A stretch of DNA of 64,000 nucleotides from Prevotella sp. UBA2850 (GTDB taxonomy: Bacteria > Bacteroidota > Bacteroidia > Bacteroidales > Bacteroidaceae). Positions within the stretch are counted from its first letter, which is position 1, and each line of letters begins with the position of its first letter. Under the pieces are notes generated by a model, which did not search any database, was not told the DNA's origin, and saw only the letters and a program-made list of their open reading frames with translations. Positions 9,028 to 18,031 of this stretch are shown here, piece by piece. The stretch spans positions 75,495 through 139,494 of the forward strand of contig DEFO01000034.1 in assembly GCA_002350805.1 (NCBI GenBank). Reading direction: 5' to 3'. A program made the position numbers and the translations under genes.

Positions 9028-10137
9028 TTATTCACTTTTTCCCTCCTGCTTCAGACTATTTCTCTCTATTCGCTGGAGCGCACCGCGAGCCTGAAGTTTC
9101 ATCAATCTGAGTTTTTGGTTGTCAGGTTCTTTCTCTGCCAATCGCAAGAACTGCTCATAGTATTTCTTCTCGTTCTCCTGATCGGCGAGCATCATGCCAT
9201 AGGTCTGTCCTAAATTAAAAAGGGTGGCCATGGAGTTTGGGTTGTAGTCAAGATGCATCTTCCATATATCAATCGCCTCCTGATAGTGTTCACTTTCATA
9301 ATATGCCTCGGCCAGCGACAGGGTGAGCTGACGCATATAGACAGTATCGGGGAGAATAAGATCGAGTGCGCGCGATAAGTGTTTTACCCCCTCGTCATAA
9401 CGTTTCAGTTCGTTGCAGATGGTGCCCAGCCGCTGCACACATCCATAATGACGGTATTCATTCATTTCAGCAGCCTGGCTCAATCGCTGGTGGGCCAGTT
9501 CAAGACTGTCCATCTGTGAGTAGCACATGCCTGACGAATAAAGCGTATTGAAAGTTGAATCGCCCAAAGAGAGCAACCGGTCGTAGATATCAGCAGCCTT
9601 CGGGTAATCCTGACATAAGAAGTAACAGTCGGCCAAGGCGCGGTTCACCTCAATGTTCGAGGTGTCCTTACGGAAATACTCCTCAGCACATTTTGCCCCG
9701 TTCTGAGGCTGTTCGGTCTGTGCATAGGCCGTAGCCAAACGGGCAACGACCTCGCCGTCCATTGGGAAACGGGCATTCAGCATGCGCCCCCAGTACACCA
9801 GAGCATCGTTGTCTGCTAGTTTCTGGCTGCTAAATACCAGCTGCCGCAACGACTCATGGGTCTGGCTATGGTCGTGAAGTGAACTCAACAACTTGACACA
9901 ACGTCGGTAGTCCATACGTTTATATACGCAGTTGGCCAGAGCAAGGCGCGTGGCATCGCAGTCGTTCAATGCAAAAGCCTGCTCATAATACTGTAAGGCA
10001 CCAAAAGTATTATACTCATCCATACAACTGTCACCGGCAGACAATAGTGAGTCTAACGATTCTTGCGCATGAAGCGAGAACGAAAAGGATAGCATTACCC
10101 ATATAGGCAAATAATGGAAAATGACCGTCTTCTTCAT
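9028..10137 (-). CDS. Secreted tetratricopeptide-repeat protein
   Basis: 369 residues with a signal peptide ending in LHAQ, then a chain of about eight to nine TPR-like helical pairs (for example A-L-A-D-C-Y-F-L and Y-Y-E-S-E-H-Y-Q-E-A) covering almost the whole mature protein. Such proteins are protein-protein scaffolds, here probably periplasmic or outer-membrane associated. It sits 76 bases upstream of the receptor gene on the same strand and downstream of lptD, so an envelope role is a reasonable inference only. The promoter at 10160-10191 fits the chosen start. Confidence 0.85.
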   Translation of the reverse strand: MKKTVIFHYLPIWVMLSFSFSLHAQESLDSLLSAGDSCMDEYNTFGALQYYEQAFALNDCDATRLALANCVYKRMDYRRCVKLLSSLHDHSQTHESLRQLVFSSQKLADNDALVYWGRMLNARFPMDGEVVARLATAYAQTEQPQNGAKCAEEYFRKDTSNIEVNRALADCYFLCQDYPKAADIYDRLLSLGDSTFNTLYSSGMCYSQMDSLELAHQRLSQAAEMNEYRHYGCVQRLGTICNELKRYDEGVKHLSRALDLILPDTVYMRQLTLSLAEAYYESEHYQEAIDIWKMHLDYNPNSMATLFNLGQTYGMMLADQENEKKYYEQFLRLAEKEPDNQKLRLMKLQARGALQRIERNSLKQEGKSE

Positions 10138-10159
10138 AACTGATATCTGATACTTACCG

Positions 10160-10191
10160 CAAAAATAATATAAAAAAATGTGTTTTGCAAA
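10160..10191 (-). promoter_or_regulatory. Promoter of the TPR gene
   Basis: On the minus strand TTTG (10188-10191), 20 bases, then TATTTTTG (10160-10167). It lies in an AT-rich gap between lptD and the TPR gene, about 20 bases ahead of the ATG at 10137. Confidence 0.7.
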
Positions 10192-10278
10192 AAAAATTAC
10201 ACTTTTTTACACACAAGCCGAATTGAAAAGACAGGCCAGGGCCTTTTTTGCAAAAAAAACAGATTCGCCAATGCCCGA

Positions 10279-13164
10279 TTAGTACCACTGCACGGCATTC
10301 GAATAGCCGGAGCGTTTGTCGTATTTCAGGGCGTCGGTCAGGGTTGAGGCATTGCAACGGAAGGAGAAGTTATAACTGGTGTAAGGAGCCAACACCACCG
10401 AGCACGACATGTTGAAGCAGTGCAGGTCGCGCTGCAGCGAGGCGGTGGTCATCGACATGGCCTTGTTCTCGAAGTCGTAACCGCTGGAGAAACTGATGTT
10501 CCATCCCTCACTCAACTTGATATTGCCGCTCACATTCAGTGTCTGGGTGAACTTATAGGGATAGCGCATGGTCTTGGTGTTGAACTTGCCGCCGGTATTC
10601 TCGCGCATGCTAATGCCATAGCCGAAGGTGATAGACCACGGCATCGAGAACTTCATATAGCCGTCGGCGTCGGTCTCGGCCAGTCCGCCTTGGTTCTCGG
10701 CTCCGCGCTGACCTTTCACCATGTCCTTGTCGATATTGGTCTCAACGCCGGTGTCGTCGTCATCCTCATCGTCCTCTTCTTTTCCTTTGTTCTTCTTGTC
10801 GTCATCGCTGCCCCCGCCGAAGAGTTTCTTCAGCTTGTCGGGTGTCAGTGTGTACGAGAGGTTTTGCGACATGCCCTGGAAACGTCCGAAACGTCCGTAG
10901 CCATACTCGGTGTGGGTGCCGACATAGGGTTTGCCATTCTCGTCGAGCTCGTAGGCATAGGTGGCAAACACAGCGTTGAGGTTGAAGGTATAGCTCTTGG
11001 TGAGCTTCAATCGGAGGCGCATGCTCAGGTCGCTCCACGGACGGGTCTTGGCAGCCATGTTGTACGACATGTTGACTCCCAGTTCATCGATGAGGCTGAT
11101 TTTCTTGTAGTCTACGCTGTCGTCTTCTTCCGACTTGATTTTCATCTCGAGGTTGTTACCGATGTCAAACGAGATGGTTCCGCGCCTGTCTTTGCTGGGC
11201 AGCGAGCCCACTGAGTTCTGATAGGGTGAATACTCCACCAGCGACACATTGCCGTCGGCATCGGTCTTCTGGTAAGTGTCGTAATAGCCGTAGCGCTCTG
11301 TGCCGAAACTAGGCGCGAAGCTGAAGCTGACCGTAGGCGTGACAACGTGGCGGATGCGGTCGATCTTATCGCCGAAGATCTTGCGCGAGGGCATCCAGAA
11401 GCCATAGAGCTTGGTCGATGCCGAGAGGCTGACGTCCCAGTCGAAGATGTTGTGGAAGCCGTAAGTGGTGTCGCACACCTCTTGCTGCCGCACACGGTCC
11501 CAGCTCCTGGTCACCTTGCGGCTCGTCATACGGTCGTTGAAGTTGAACGAGGGTGTGACGTTCAGGTAGTTGAACAGCGTGAAACTGCCGTTGATGGGTA
11601 TCTTGTGCGTCATGCCGTTCTTCCAGTCTTTGATGATGTTGGCATGCAACAGCTGGTCTTCCTTTGTATTAATCTCATTGCTCAGATGACCGGTATAGCT
11701 CATCGATATTTTCTCGTACCACCGCTCCTCGCCAACAGCTTTCTTGCGCTTAAAGGGATAGAAACGCGAGATGCTGATGTTCAGGTCGGGCAGGGTGAGC
11801 GCAATCGTCGAGTCACGCATGTTCTGGTTCAGGTTCATGTTGGTGCTGATGGTCATACCGATGCTCGAGAAGGTGGTCGACCAGTTGACCGACGAGGTGC
11901 GGGTCGACTGTGTCATTGCCTGCGGATTATACATCGAGGTGAGGTTGTTGCGCTCGTAACTGCTCGTAGCAAAGTTGACACTGGCCGAGAGTGTGCTGAA
12001 CGGATTCGACTTGGCATCCTGCCGGTGGTTCCACTGTATCTTGAAACTCTCCTGCTCGGTGAAGTCGGGCATGCCCTTGTCGCCGTTCTTCGTGTCCTGA
12101 TAACTGAGATAGAACGAGCCGCTGTACTTATAGCGTTTGTGGTAGTTAGAGGCAGCCGACAAGCCCCACGAGCCCTTCGTGTAGATCTCGCCGAGCAGCT
12201 TAAGGTCCATCTTGTCGCTAATGGCAAAGTAGTAGCCACCGTCACGCAGGTAGAATCCGCGGGCACTCTCATCACCGTAGGTAGGCATGATGAAGCCGCT
12301 GGAGTAGCTCTTGGTGAACGGGAAGAAACCATAGGGAATGGCCAACGGCAGTGGCACGTCGCACACCACCAGATAGGCTGGTCCGAAGATGGCGTCTTTG
12401 CCCGGGCGCACCTTGCCTCGCGAGAGCGAGATATAGAAGTCGGGATGCGGCTTGTCGCAGGTAGTATAGCGGCCGTGCTGAATGAACATCTCGCCCTTGT
12501 CGTTACGCTTGGCGCGCTCACTGGTCAGATAGCCGTCCTCCTGCTGGGTGTACACATTGCTGATCAGGCCTTTCTTCGACTTGAAGTTGAAGGCCATCGA
12601 GTCGTTCTCGTAGGTGTCCTGCCCCATCTTAAACACGGGCTTGCCGGTCAGCACGCCAGTAGAGTCGGCTTGTGGCGTGGCATGCACCACACTACTGTCG
12701 AGGCTCATGTAGATTTTTGCGCTCTGCAGGTCCATGTTCTGATATTTCACGTTGGCATTACCATAGATGTAAGCCGTCTTCGACGAGGCCACATAGACCA
12801 ACGAGTCGTCGCCCTGATACTCCACAGGGGCATCGATGGTATTCTTCTTCGAACGGTTCAAACTGTCGAGGGCAATAGAGTCGTCGATGGCTTTATTGTG
12901 CTTATAGATGGCCAGTTCGAGCGAGTCCATCAGCGTTGTATCGGGTTCCTGCTGCATGGTGGTGCTGTCGTGCTGCTGGGTCTCAGCGGCGGCACGGCGT
13001 GCGGCGCGTCGCATTTCCTTGCGGCTTTTGGGCAGTGAGTCGGTGAGAACGGAGTCACTGACGGCGCCTTTCGTCCTGTCCTGCTGGAAGATAGGCGCAC
13101 GCGGGTCGGCCACCACAAAGAGGATGACCGACACCAGCAAGAATATAATAGTCTTCGTTCTCAT
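10279..13164 (-). CDS. lptD: LPS-assembly protein LptD
   Basis: 961 residues from the ATG at 13164. The outer-membrane translocon that inserts lipopolysaccharide. After an N-terminal hydrophobic segment there is a charged region, then an OstA/LptA-like beta-jellyroll (AYIYGNANVKYQNMDLQSA to DGYLTSERAKR), then the conserved Cys-containing GRYTTCDKPHPDFYI and PLPLAIPYGFFPF at the entry to a long C-terminal barrel. An acidic lysine-rich loop (KKNKGKEEDDEDDDD) lies in one extracellular or periplasmic loop, a feature I would not call usual. An in-frame TTG at 13173 precedes the ATG; the -7 box TAATTTTG at 13178-13185 makes the ATG more plausible and the leader very short. The partner LptE is not in the window. 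Confidence 0.9.
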   Translation of the reverse strand: MRTKTIIFLLVSVILFVVADPRAPIFQQDRTKGAVSDSVLTDSLPKSRKEMRRAARRAAAETQQHDSTTMQQEPDTTLMDSLELAIYKHNKAIDDSIALDSLNRSKKNTIDAPVEYQGDDSLVYVASSKTAYIYGNANVKYQNMDLQSAKIYMSLDSSVVHATPQADSTGVLTGKPVFKMGQDTYENDSMAFNFKSKKGLISNVYTQQEDGYLTSERAKRNDKGEMFIQHGRYTTCDKPHPDFYISLSRGKVRPGKDAIFGPAYLVVCDVPLPLAIPYGFFPFTKSYSSGFIMPTYGDESARGFYLRDGGYYFAISDKMDLKLLGEIYTKGSWGLSAASNYHKRYKYSGSFYLSYQDTKNGDKGMPDFTEQESFKIQWNHRQDAKSNPFSTLSASVNFATSSYERNNLTSMYNPQAMTQSTRTSSVNWSTTFSSIGMTISTNMNLNQNMRDSTIALTLPDLNISISRFYPFKRKKAVGEERWYEKISMSYTGHLSNEINTKEDQLLHANIIKDWKNGMTHKIPINGSFTLFNYLNVTPSFNFNDRMTSRKVTRSWDRVRQQEVCDTTYGFHNIFDWDVSLSASTKLYGFWMPSRKIFGDKIDRIRHVVTPTVSFSFAPSFGTERYGYYDTYQKTDADGNVSLVEYSPYQNSVGSLPSKDRRGTISFDIGNNLEMKIKSEEDDSVDYKKISLIDELGVNMSYNMAAKTRPWSDLSMRLRLKLTKSYTFNLNAVFATYAYELDENGKPYVGTHTEYGYGRFGRFQGMSQNLSYTLTPDKLKKLFGGGSDDDKKNKGKEEDDEDDDDTGVETNIDKDMVKGQRGAENQGGLAETDADGYMKFSMPWSITFGYGISMRENTGGKFNTKTMRYPYKFTQTLNVSGNIKLSEGWNISFSSGYDFENKAMSMTTASLQRDLHCFNMSCSVVLAPYTSYNFSFRCNASTLTDALKYDKRSGYSNAVQWY

Positions 13165-13282
13165 ATTTTGCAAGGTGCAAAATTACGCAAATAATACCGA
13201 ATACCACACAAATTGCCCGATTTTATGGTTTATTTAACGCTTTTCGTGACAATTTCGCCTTCTCCCTGTCGCCATCGGCAGG

Positions 13283-13882
13283 TCAGAACACCACCCCGAT
13301 GGTGGCCATCACATAGTGAATATGCTTACTGCCCGAGGTCAGTCCGTGGCCGTCCTTGATGTTGGTCAGTCCGATGTTTGCCTCCACGCCCAGCTCCCAG
13401 TGACGGCTCAAACGGTAGGTGACAGCGGGCTGCAGACCAAGCACAAACCGCTTGCTTTTGTCCAGGTGGTTGAGTGGCGACTGAGGGTCGGCATCTATAT
13501 AATAGGTATCATTACCTATGCAGTACGAGAGCACAGGACCCAGTCCCAGCGCCCAGCTGCCCTTGCCCTGTCCGACGTGGTATCGCGCCACCAGTGGTAA
13601 GTCGAGAAACGTGAAATGGTCATCGTCGGCACCATCCATGGCATCGCCGAAAGTGTTTTCCGAAACGTCGCGAATGGCCAGACCTGCCATCAGCGACCAT
13701 TGCTCTGACAAGTTGTAAGCCAATGCATAGCCCGCTCTCAGGGCCAGTCCGTTGTCGGTGCGGCCGTCCTCGCGCTCAGCCGTAATTCCGGCTCCTAAGC
13801 TGAAGCGGTGTTCCCATTTACGTTCCTGGGCCTGCGCATTCAATGCGGCAAGCAGCATCAGACTCCATAATAATCTCTTCAT
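13283..13882 (-). CDS. Small outer-membrane beta-barrel protein
   Basis: 199 residues with a clear signal peptide (MKRLLWSLMLLAALNAQAQ). The mature part has alternating strands ending in aromatic residues and a C-terminal hydrophobic strand (YVMATIGVVF), as in the eight-stranded PorT/OmpW-like barrels common in Bacteroidetes. No binding function can be deduced. It is 109 bases upstream of lptD on the same strand and 91 bases downstream of the winged-helix gene; the gap to the latter holds a symmetric DNA element. Confidence 0.75.
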   Translation of the reverse strand: MKRLLWSLMLLAALNAQAQERKWEHRFSLGAGITAEREDGRTDNGLALRAGYALAYNLSEQWSLMAGLAIRDVSENTFGDAMDGADDDHFTFLDLPLVARYHVGQGKGSWALGLGPVLSYCIGNDTYYIDADPQSPLNHLDKSKRFVLGLQPAVTYRLSRHWELGVEANIGLTNIKDGHGLTSGSKHIHYVMATIGVVF

Positions 13883-13910
13883 ATCGAATACTTCTATTTG
13901 TCACACAACT

Positions 13911-13966
13911 TTTTCCGGCATATTTGTGTAAGCTGGTGCACCTCGACTACAAGCGTAGCCGGAAAA
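13911..13966. repeat. Nested symmetric element (9-15-8-15-9)
   Basis: TTTTCCGGC (13911-13919) and its exact complement GCCGGAAAA (13958-13966) flank, with 15 bases on each side, a central perfect palindrome GGTGCACC. The 56-base element fills most of the gap between the winged-helix gene (stop 13974) and the beta-barrel gene (start 13882). It could be a regulator site, a terminator of the first gene or a cruciform; there is no clear T-tract. Confidence 0.6.
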
Positions 13967-13973
13967 TGCCCAT

Positions 13974-14639
13974 TTACTTGACAGTCAGCTCATAGGCACG
14001 GCCCCTGTCGGCCTCGATTTTCAGGTTGGAGTGCTCTTCGACGATGGGCTTCAGACGACGGATGAGCGTGTAGAGCGTCTCGCTGGCATTCTCCTTCTTC
14101 GGCCAGAGGGCATCGCAAATCTCTGTTTTCGACAACCGGTGCGAGGGCGACTGCCACAGCATCTCCATCAGTTGCTGCTGCATGGGGGTCAACTTCACCA
14201 CACTGCCTTTGGCATCGACGAAACGCCCGTCGACCAAAGCCAGACCGCCATAGAGGTCCATCGCCGCAAGTCGGCGATGACGATAGAAGCAGAAGAGGCC
14301 CCACAGCAGGGTCATCGACCACAGCACCATGGCCGGGCGCTGGTCGGAAAGCGACAGGATGGTTGCTGTCGACACCTCCGGACGAGGACGGAAATGCCGT
14401 TTCGTATCGACCGCCAGCACCGCCTTGCCTTTCAGCGACTTCATGCGCAGGTAGCCGTTGAACACCCTGATGGTATCGGCGCTGATGACATTCGACTGTT
14501 GCTGCTCTAAAGTCTTTGCCAATGCCTGATTCATATCTTTCGTCACCAGTTCCTCGGTTGCCCGGTAACTAGTCAGACTTACCATATTCGAAGCCACGAT
14601 CAGTGCAAAGAGCACCACAACTGCATATCTCTGTTTCAT
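13974..14639 (-). CDS. Membrane-anchored winged-helix transcriptional regulator
   Basis: 221 residues with an unusual order: transmembrane helix at 6-25, an extracytoplasmic stretch of about 75 residues, a second helix at about 103-119, then a cytoplasmic OmpR/PhoB-type winged helix (about 145-221; LTPMQQQLMEMLWQSP, ETLYTLIRRLKPI, GRAYEL). This is ToxR/CadC logic in reverse domain order: an envelope sensor loop joined directly to a DNA-binding domain. No receiver domain and no kinase is adjacent. It lies between the small barrel gene and a receptor operon, so regulation of envelope genes is a fair guess. Confidence 0.8.
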   Translation of the reverse strand: MKQRYAVVVLFALIVASNMVSLTSYRATEELVTKDMNQALAKTLEQQQSNVISADTIRVFNGYLRMKSLKGKAVLAVDTKRHFRPRPEVSTATILSLSDQRPAMVLWSMTLLWGLFCFYRHRRLAAMDLYGGLALVDGRFVDAKGSVVKLTPMQQQLMEMLWQSPSHRLSKTEICDALWPKKENASETLYTLIRRLKPIVEEHSNLKIEADRGRAYELTVK

Positions 14640-14743
14640 ATTGTCTCTGGTGGTTTAAAACACAAAATTACATATTCATTTCCATATAACCACCATTTGA
14701 CCTGCAGTTTTACATTAATTTTACTTTTCCCGACACGAGAGTG

Positions 14744-14816
14744 GGCGCCCCGAGGCAAGAGTCACCTTCCTTGTTGAATGATGAAGCAGGCAGAAGTGCA
14801 CTACCACAGGGGCGCC
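14744..14816. repeat. GC-rich inverted repeat after receptor gene
   Basis: GGCGCCCC (14744-14751) and GGGGCGCC (14809-14816) are exact inverted copies separated by 57 bases, directly beyond the stop of the receptor gene at 14827 (minus strand). It probably forms the 3' end structure of that transcript; no T-tract follows. Confidence 0.5.
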
Positions 14817-14826
14817 ATTGTACTGT

Positions 14827-17406
14827 TTACAGACGGCTCTTCTCCGCATTACCCGCACCGGTGCCCTTATACTTCGACGGGGTGACGTTGAAGCGGTAGC
14901 GCAGCGACAGCGATACGTAGCGCGAGTCGTTGTCCTCTACCTTTCGGAACATCATGCGGTTGCTGTAGAGCGTGAAGCGGTTGATGCCTCCATTAAAAAG
15001 GTCGTTGCCCGACAGCTTCACGTTCAACCGACGCTTGAAGAAGTCTTTGCTGACACTAAGCGAGAGCATGGCGTTGGTACAATTGAACCAGACATTTTGC
15101 TGGTAGCCGTGGGTGTGCATGCTGAAGTCAGCCTGCAAGAGCCAGTCGTGCGGCAATGCCACGATGTTGCCCAGCTGCAAGGCGAGCATCGGGCGATTGA
15201 AACTCTTCTCTTCATCAAGGAACTGCGACTTGAACCACGGCTTCATCAGCATGACGTTCCATTGTGGTGTCCACGTGGCAGCACTACTGATCTTCACATT
15301 CTTCTGAACGCCCAGCGTGACTGTGAGCCAGTCGGCATGGTCGTAGTTCTTGTAGGTCACGAAGTTCACCTTGCTGTCCTCGGGCAGACTCTCTGCCGTG
15401 TAGAGGATCGGATCGATGCTGCGAGTGAAGTTGGTGCTCAGGAAGAGCCATCGCCACATCGCCGTGAGGTTGAACTGATGATACTTCACGGGCTGCAGGT
15501 AAGGATTGCCCGTCTGCATGTTCAGCCGGTTCTCGTAGACCACATCGCTGCTCAGTTGCCAGTAGCTGGGACGCGTGGTGCGCTTGGAGTAGCTGAGTGA
15601 GAGCCCCACTCCCGCTCCCTCCCCACGGAGGGGGAGTTGTGTGGAGACAGCCAGCGACGGGAACAAACCGTCGTACGAGCGGCTTTGGTCGTCGCGTCGC
15701 TCTCCGCTGACGAAGTATTCCGACTCCACGTGCTCGTAGCGCAGACCGGCCTGCAGTTGCAAGCGGCCCAGTTGCTGCCGCAGTTCCACGAAGGGCGCCA
15801 TGTTTTGCTCGTGCTGTTCGTTGTTGCTGTTGGCGATGTAGCCTTCTCGGTTTTTGAAGTCATTGGTCCACTGCGTATAGGTGAATTCCTCGCCAACCTC
15901 TATCTGCCCTTTCCACAGCGGATGGCTCACGATGAGTTTCTCGGCCACCATGCGGCTTCGCGTCAGGTTGTCGATGCTGACGTCGCGGTCGTCGTACTCC
16001 TCGCTCAGTTCCTGCTGCGTGGTGCGGTTGTGCTGATGGCGGAATGAGTAGTCGGCATTGAAGTTGATGTCCATCTTGCCAATCTTGCCCACGTAGTAGA
16101 GGTTCACCTCGTGGCGCGGCATGCCTTTCTGACGCTTCACGCTGTGGTTTACAAGGTGGTCATACATGTTGCCGTTGGCCAGCAACTCGTCGGTGTCGGT
16201 GCCACTGATCTTCACGTAGTCGTAGGTGTGTTCGTAATATCCGCCGAAGGAACTGTTATCGTTCAGTTGGAAGTTAAAGCCGGCGCGCCCTTCCAGGAAG
16301 GGATTGCGTGTGGTGAAGTCCTGACGGTTCTTGATGCTCCAGAGCGTGTCGGCAAAGACGGTCTGCCCGAACTCGCCCGCTTGCCACCGCTTGTTGTAGG
16401 CTCCGAAGAGGTTGGCGAAGAGTTCCAGGCGGTCTGTTCGATAAGTCAGGTTCAGGCGCTCGTTGTTCTGATAGCCGTGGCTCTTGCGGCTCCACGACGA
16501 CAGTTCTACGCCCAGCCCTTCGCCCTGTGCGCGCTTCGTATGGATGATAATGACAGCCTGGACGGTAGCATCGTAGCGGGCTCCGGGATTCTGTATCACT
16601 TCCACGTTCTTGATGTTGTCCGACTGGATATTGCGCAGTTCCTGCAGGTTGGTCAGCTTGCGGTTGTTCAGGTAAATCAGCGGCGCGCCCTTGCCCAGAA
16701 TCTCGTAGCCCTCGCCTTTCTTCGAGATGGTAGGTACCCGCGAGAGCACATCCTCGGCCGTGCCCATTCGCTCCATGACCGTACCCTCCACGTTCATCAC
16801 GAGCGAATTGCCTTGCAGCTGCACCTTGGGCCGCTCGCCATTCACGACTACGCCTCTGATGGTCATTGTCTCAGGGCGCATACGTATTGTACCAAGCTTG
16901 GTGGTATGACACAGTTTGTAAATGGTTCTATAGCCGACATACGAGATACGGGCAAGAACGCTCGGCTGGTCGATGGGAATCACGAACACACCACTCTCGT
17001 TGGACACTCCACCACAAAGGAGGGTACTGTCCGTAGGGTTGAGAACGGCAATATTAGCGTATGCCACGGGCTGCCCTTGTTCATCGATGATAGAACCCGT
17101 CAGGTGACGGTCGGTCTTGTGAACGCATTCCACGGTCATCACGCTGTCGGTCTCGGTGATACGCATGGGATAGAAGCCAACGACCTGACGCACAGCATCG
17201 GGCAGAGAACTGCGATGCAGTGTAGTGGTGACACGGAAATCCTCCAGTTCGTTGTAGATGAAACTCACCTCATAGCGCGTTGATGCGGCGTTGAGGTCTT
17301 TCAGCACTTCCGATAGTGACAGGTCGTGATAGCTACGGCTAATCTTCTGGGCTGTTGCCTGACTGACGGTCAGACAAAGCAGCAAATAGACAAGAAACTG
17401 TTTCAT
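14827..17406 (-). CDS. Sigma-regulated TonB-dependent receptor with STN domain
   Basis: 859 residues. The signal peptide ends in SQATAQ. Residues about 22-95 are a secretin/TonB short N-terminal domain (LSLSEVLKDLNAASTRYEV), used in FecA-like receptors to talk to an anti-sigma factor. A carboxypeptidase-like sandwich follows (about 100-175; GSIIDEQGQPVAYANIAV), then a plug (VLSRVPTISKKGEG, PLIYLNNRKL) and a long barrel of the OMP_b-brl_3 class. It lies 3 bases downstream of the anti-sigma gene and is the last gene of a sigma/anti-sigma/receptor operon. The STN domain and the context make it a transducer that reports its ligand. The ligand is unknown; no SusD partner. Confidence 0.88.
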   Translation of the reverse strand: MKQFLVYLLLCLTVSQATAQKISRSYHDLSLSEVLKDLNAASTRYEVSFIYNELEDFRVTTTLHRSSLPDAVRQVVGFYPMRITETDSVMTVECVHKTDRHLTGSIIDEQGQPVAYANIAVLNPTDSTLLCGGVSNESGVFVIPIDQPSVLARISYVGYRTIYKLCHTTKLGTIRMRPETMTIRGVVVNGERPKVQLQGNSLVMNVEGTVMERMGTAEDVLSRVPTISKKGEGYEILGKGAPLIYLNNRKLTNLQELRNIQSDNIKNVEVIQNPGARYDATVQAVIIIHTKRAQGEGLGVELSSWSRKSHGYQNNERLNLTYRTDRLELFANLFGAYNKRWQAGEFGQTVFADTLWSIKNRQDFTTRNPFLEGRAGFNFQLNDNSSFGGYYEHTYDYVKISGTDTDELLANGNMYDHLVNHSVKRQKGMPRHEVNLYYVGKIGKMDINFNADYSFRHQHNRTTQQELSEEYDDRDVSIDNLTRSRMVAEKLIVSHPLWKGQIEVGEEFTYTQWTNDFKNREGYIANSNNEQHEQNMAPFVELRQQLGRLQLQAGLRYEHVESEYFVSGERRDDQSRSYDGLFPSLAVSTQLPLRGEGAGVGLSLSYSKRTTRPSYWQLSSDVVYENRLNMQTGNPYLQPVKYHQFNLTAMWRWLFLSTNFTRSIDPILYTAESLPEDSKVNFVTYKNYDHADWLTVTLGVQKNVKISSAATWTPQWNVMLMKPWFKSQFLDEEKSFNRPMLALQLGNIVALPHDWLLQADFSMHTHGYQQNVWFNCTNAMLSLSVSKDFFKRRLNVKLSGNDLFNGGINRFTLYSNRMMFRKVEDNDSRYVSLSLRYRFNVTPSKYKGTGAGNAEKSRL

Positions 17407-17409
17407 AGC

Positions 17410-18030
17410 CTACTCAACAATGATGGTTTTCTCGTAGAGCGTGATATGAATTTGCTCGAAGAGATTCAGTTTTTCGGTCACTTTCTGAATAGAGTCCTGA
17501 GGATTCCATGTCAGGAACAGACGCAGCGTCTTCGATTGCCCGGACCGGAAATCCACAGCATAGCCATAGTGGCTGGCAATCTGGGGGAGAATACTATCCA
17601 GCGTCACATTGTCGAAGACAATAGGTTGAATCGTGACGGTGGTATCGGCCGGCAAGGTTTGCTGAAGCGAATCTGAAATACGTGTCTCTTGTGTCGGAGA
17701 TGCCAAATCCCCTCCAAGTGATTCTGCAGTATTCCAATGGCTGCGTACTAAGTGAACGGCTGCAAAGGCGATGCCTGACAAAAGCAATACGCCGATGAAC
17801 ATCGCTGCCACGCGGAGCAATCCCCGATGGGGCGTAGTTGTCAGTCGTTGCCATTCGGCATCAATCGTCTCGTCGTCAATCTCCTTCTGACTGTCGAATG
17901 CACTTTGGGTCTTCGACATCAGGTTGTAGAGCTCGCGACACTCCTCGTCAGCAAGTATTTCCTGCCACTGCTGGTCGGTATAAGCCTGGGGCTGTTCCAT
18001 CATTTGGAACAATAAGTTGGTCTTGTTCAT
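17410..18030 (-). CDS. FecR-like anti-sigma factor, short form (DUF4974)
   Basis: 206 residues. The N-terminal 70 residues are cytoplasmic and helical, suited to hold the sigma factor; one transmembrane helix spans about 71-95 (LLRVAAMFIGVLLLSGIAFA); the periplasmic part ends in a DUF4974-type module (about 140-206; VTLDSILPQIASHYGYAV, LFLTWN). Typical FecR proteins of about 300 residues carry a separate FecR beta domain between the helix and DUF4974; here that stretch is only about 45 residues, so the protein is a shortened version. It starts one base after the sigma gene stop and is followed by the receptor. Confidence 0.82.
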   Translation of the reverse strand: MNKTNLLFQMMEQPQAYTDQQWQEILADEECRELYNLMSKTQSAFDSQKEIDDETIDAEWQRLTTTPHRGLLRVAAMFIGVLLLSGIAFAAVHLVRSHWNTAESLGGDLASPTQETRISDSLQQTLPADTTVTIQPIVFDNVTLDSILPQIASHYGYAVDFRSGQSKTLRLFLTWNPQDSIQKVTEKLNLFEQIHITLYEKTIIVE

Positions 18031-18031
18031 T

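Noticed and set aside
11347..13038. 563-codon open frame on the plus strand
   Set aside because: It is antisense to lptD, which has clear family motifs; GC-rich codons on one strand keep the opposite frame open.
16111..17283. 390-codon plus-strand frame
   Set aside because: It mirrors the STN receptor gene and has no recognisable domain, start signal or promoter.
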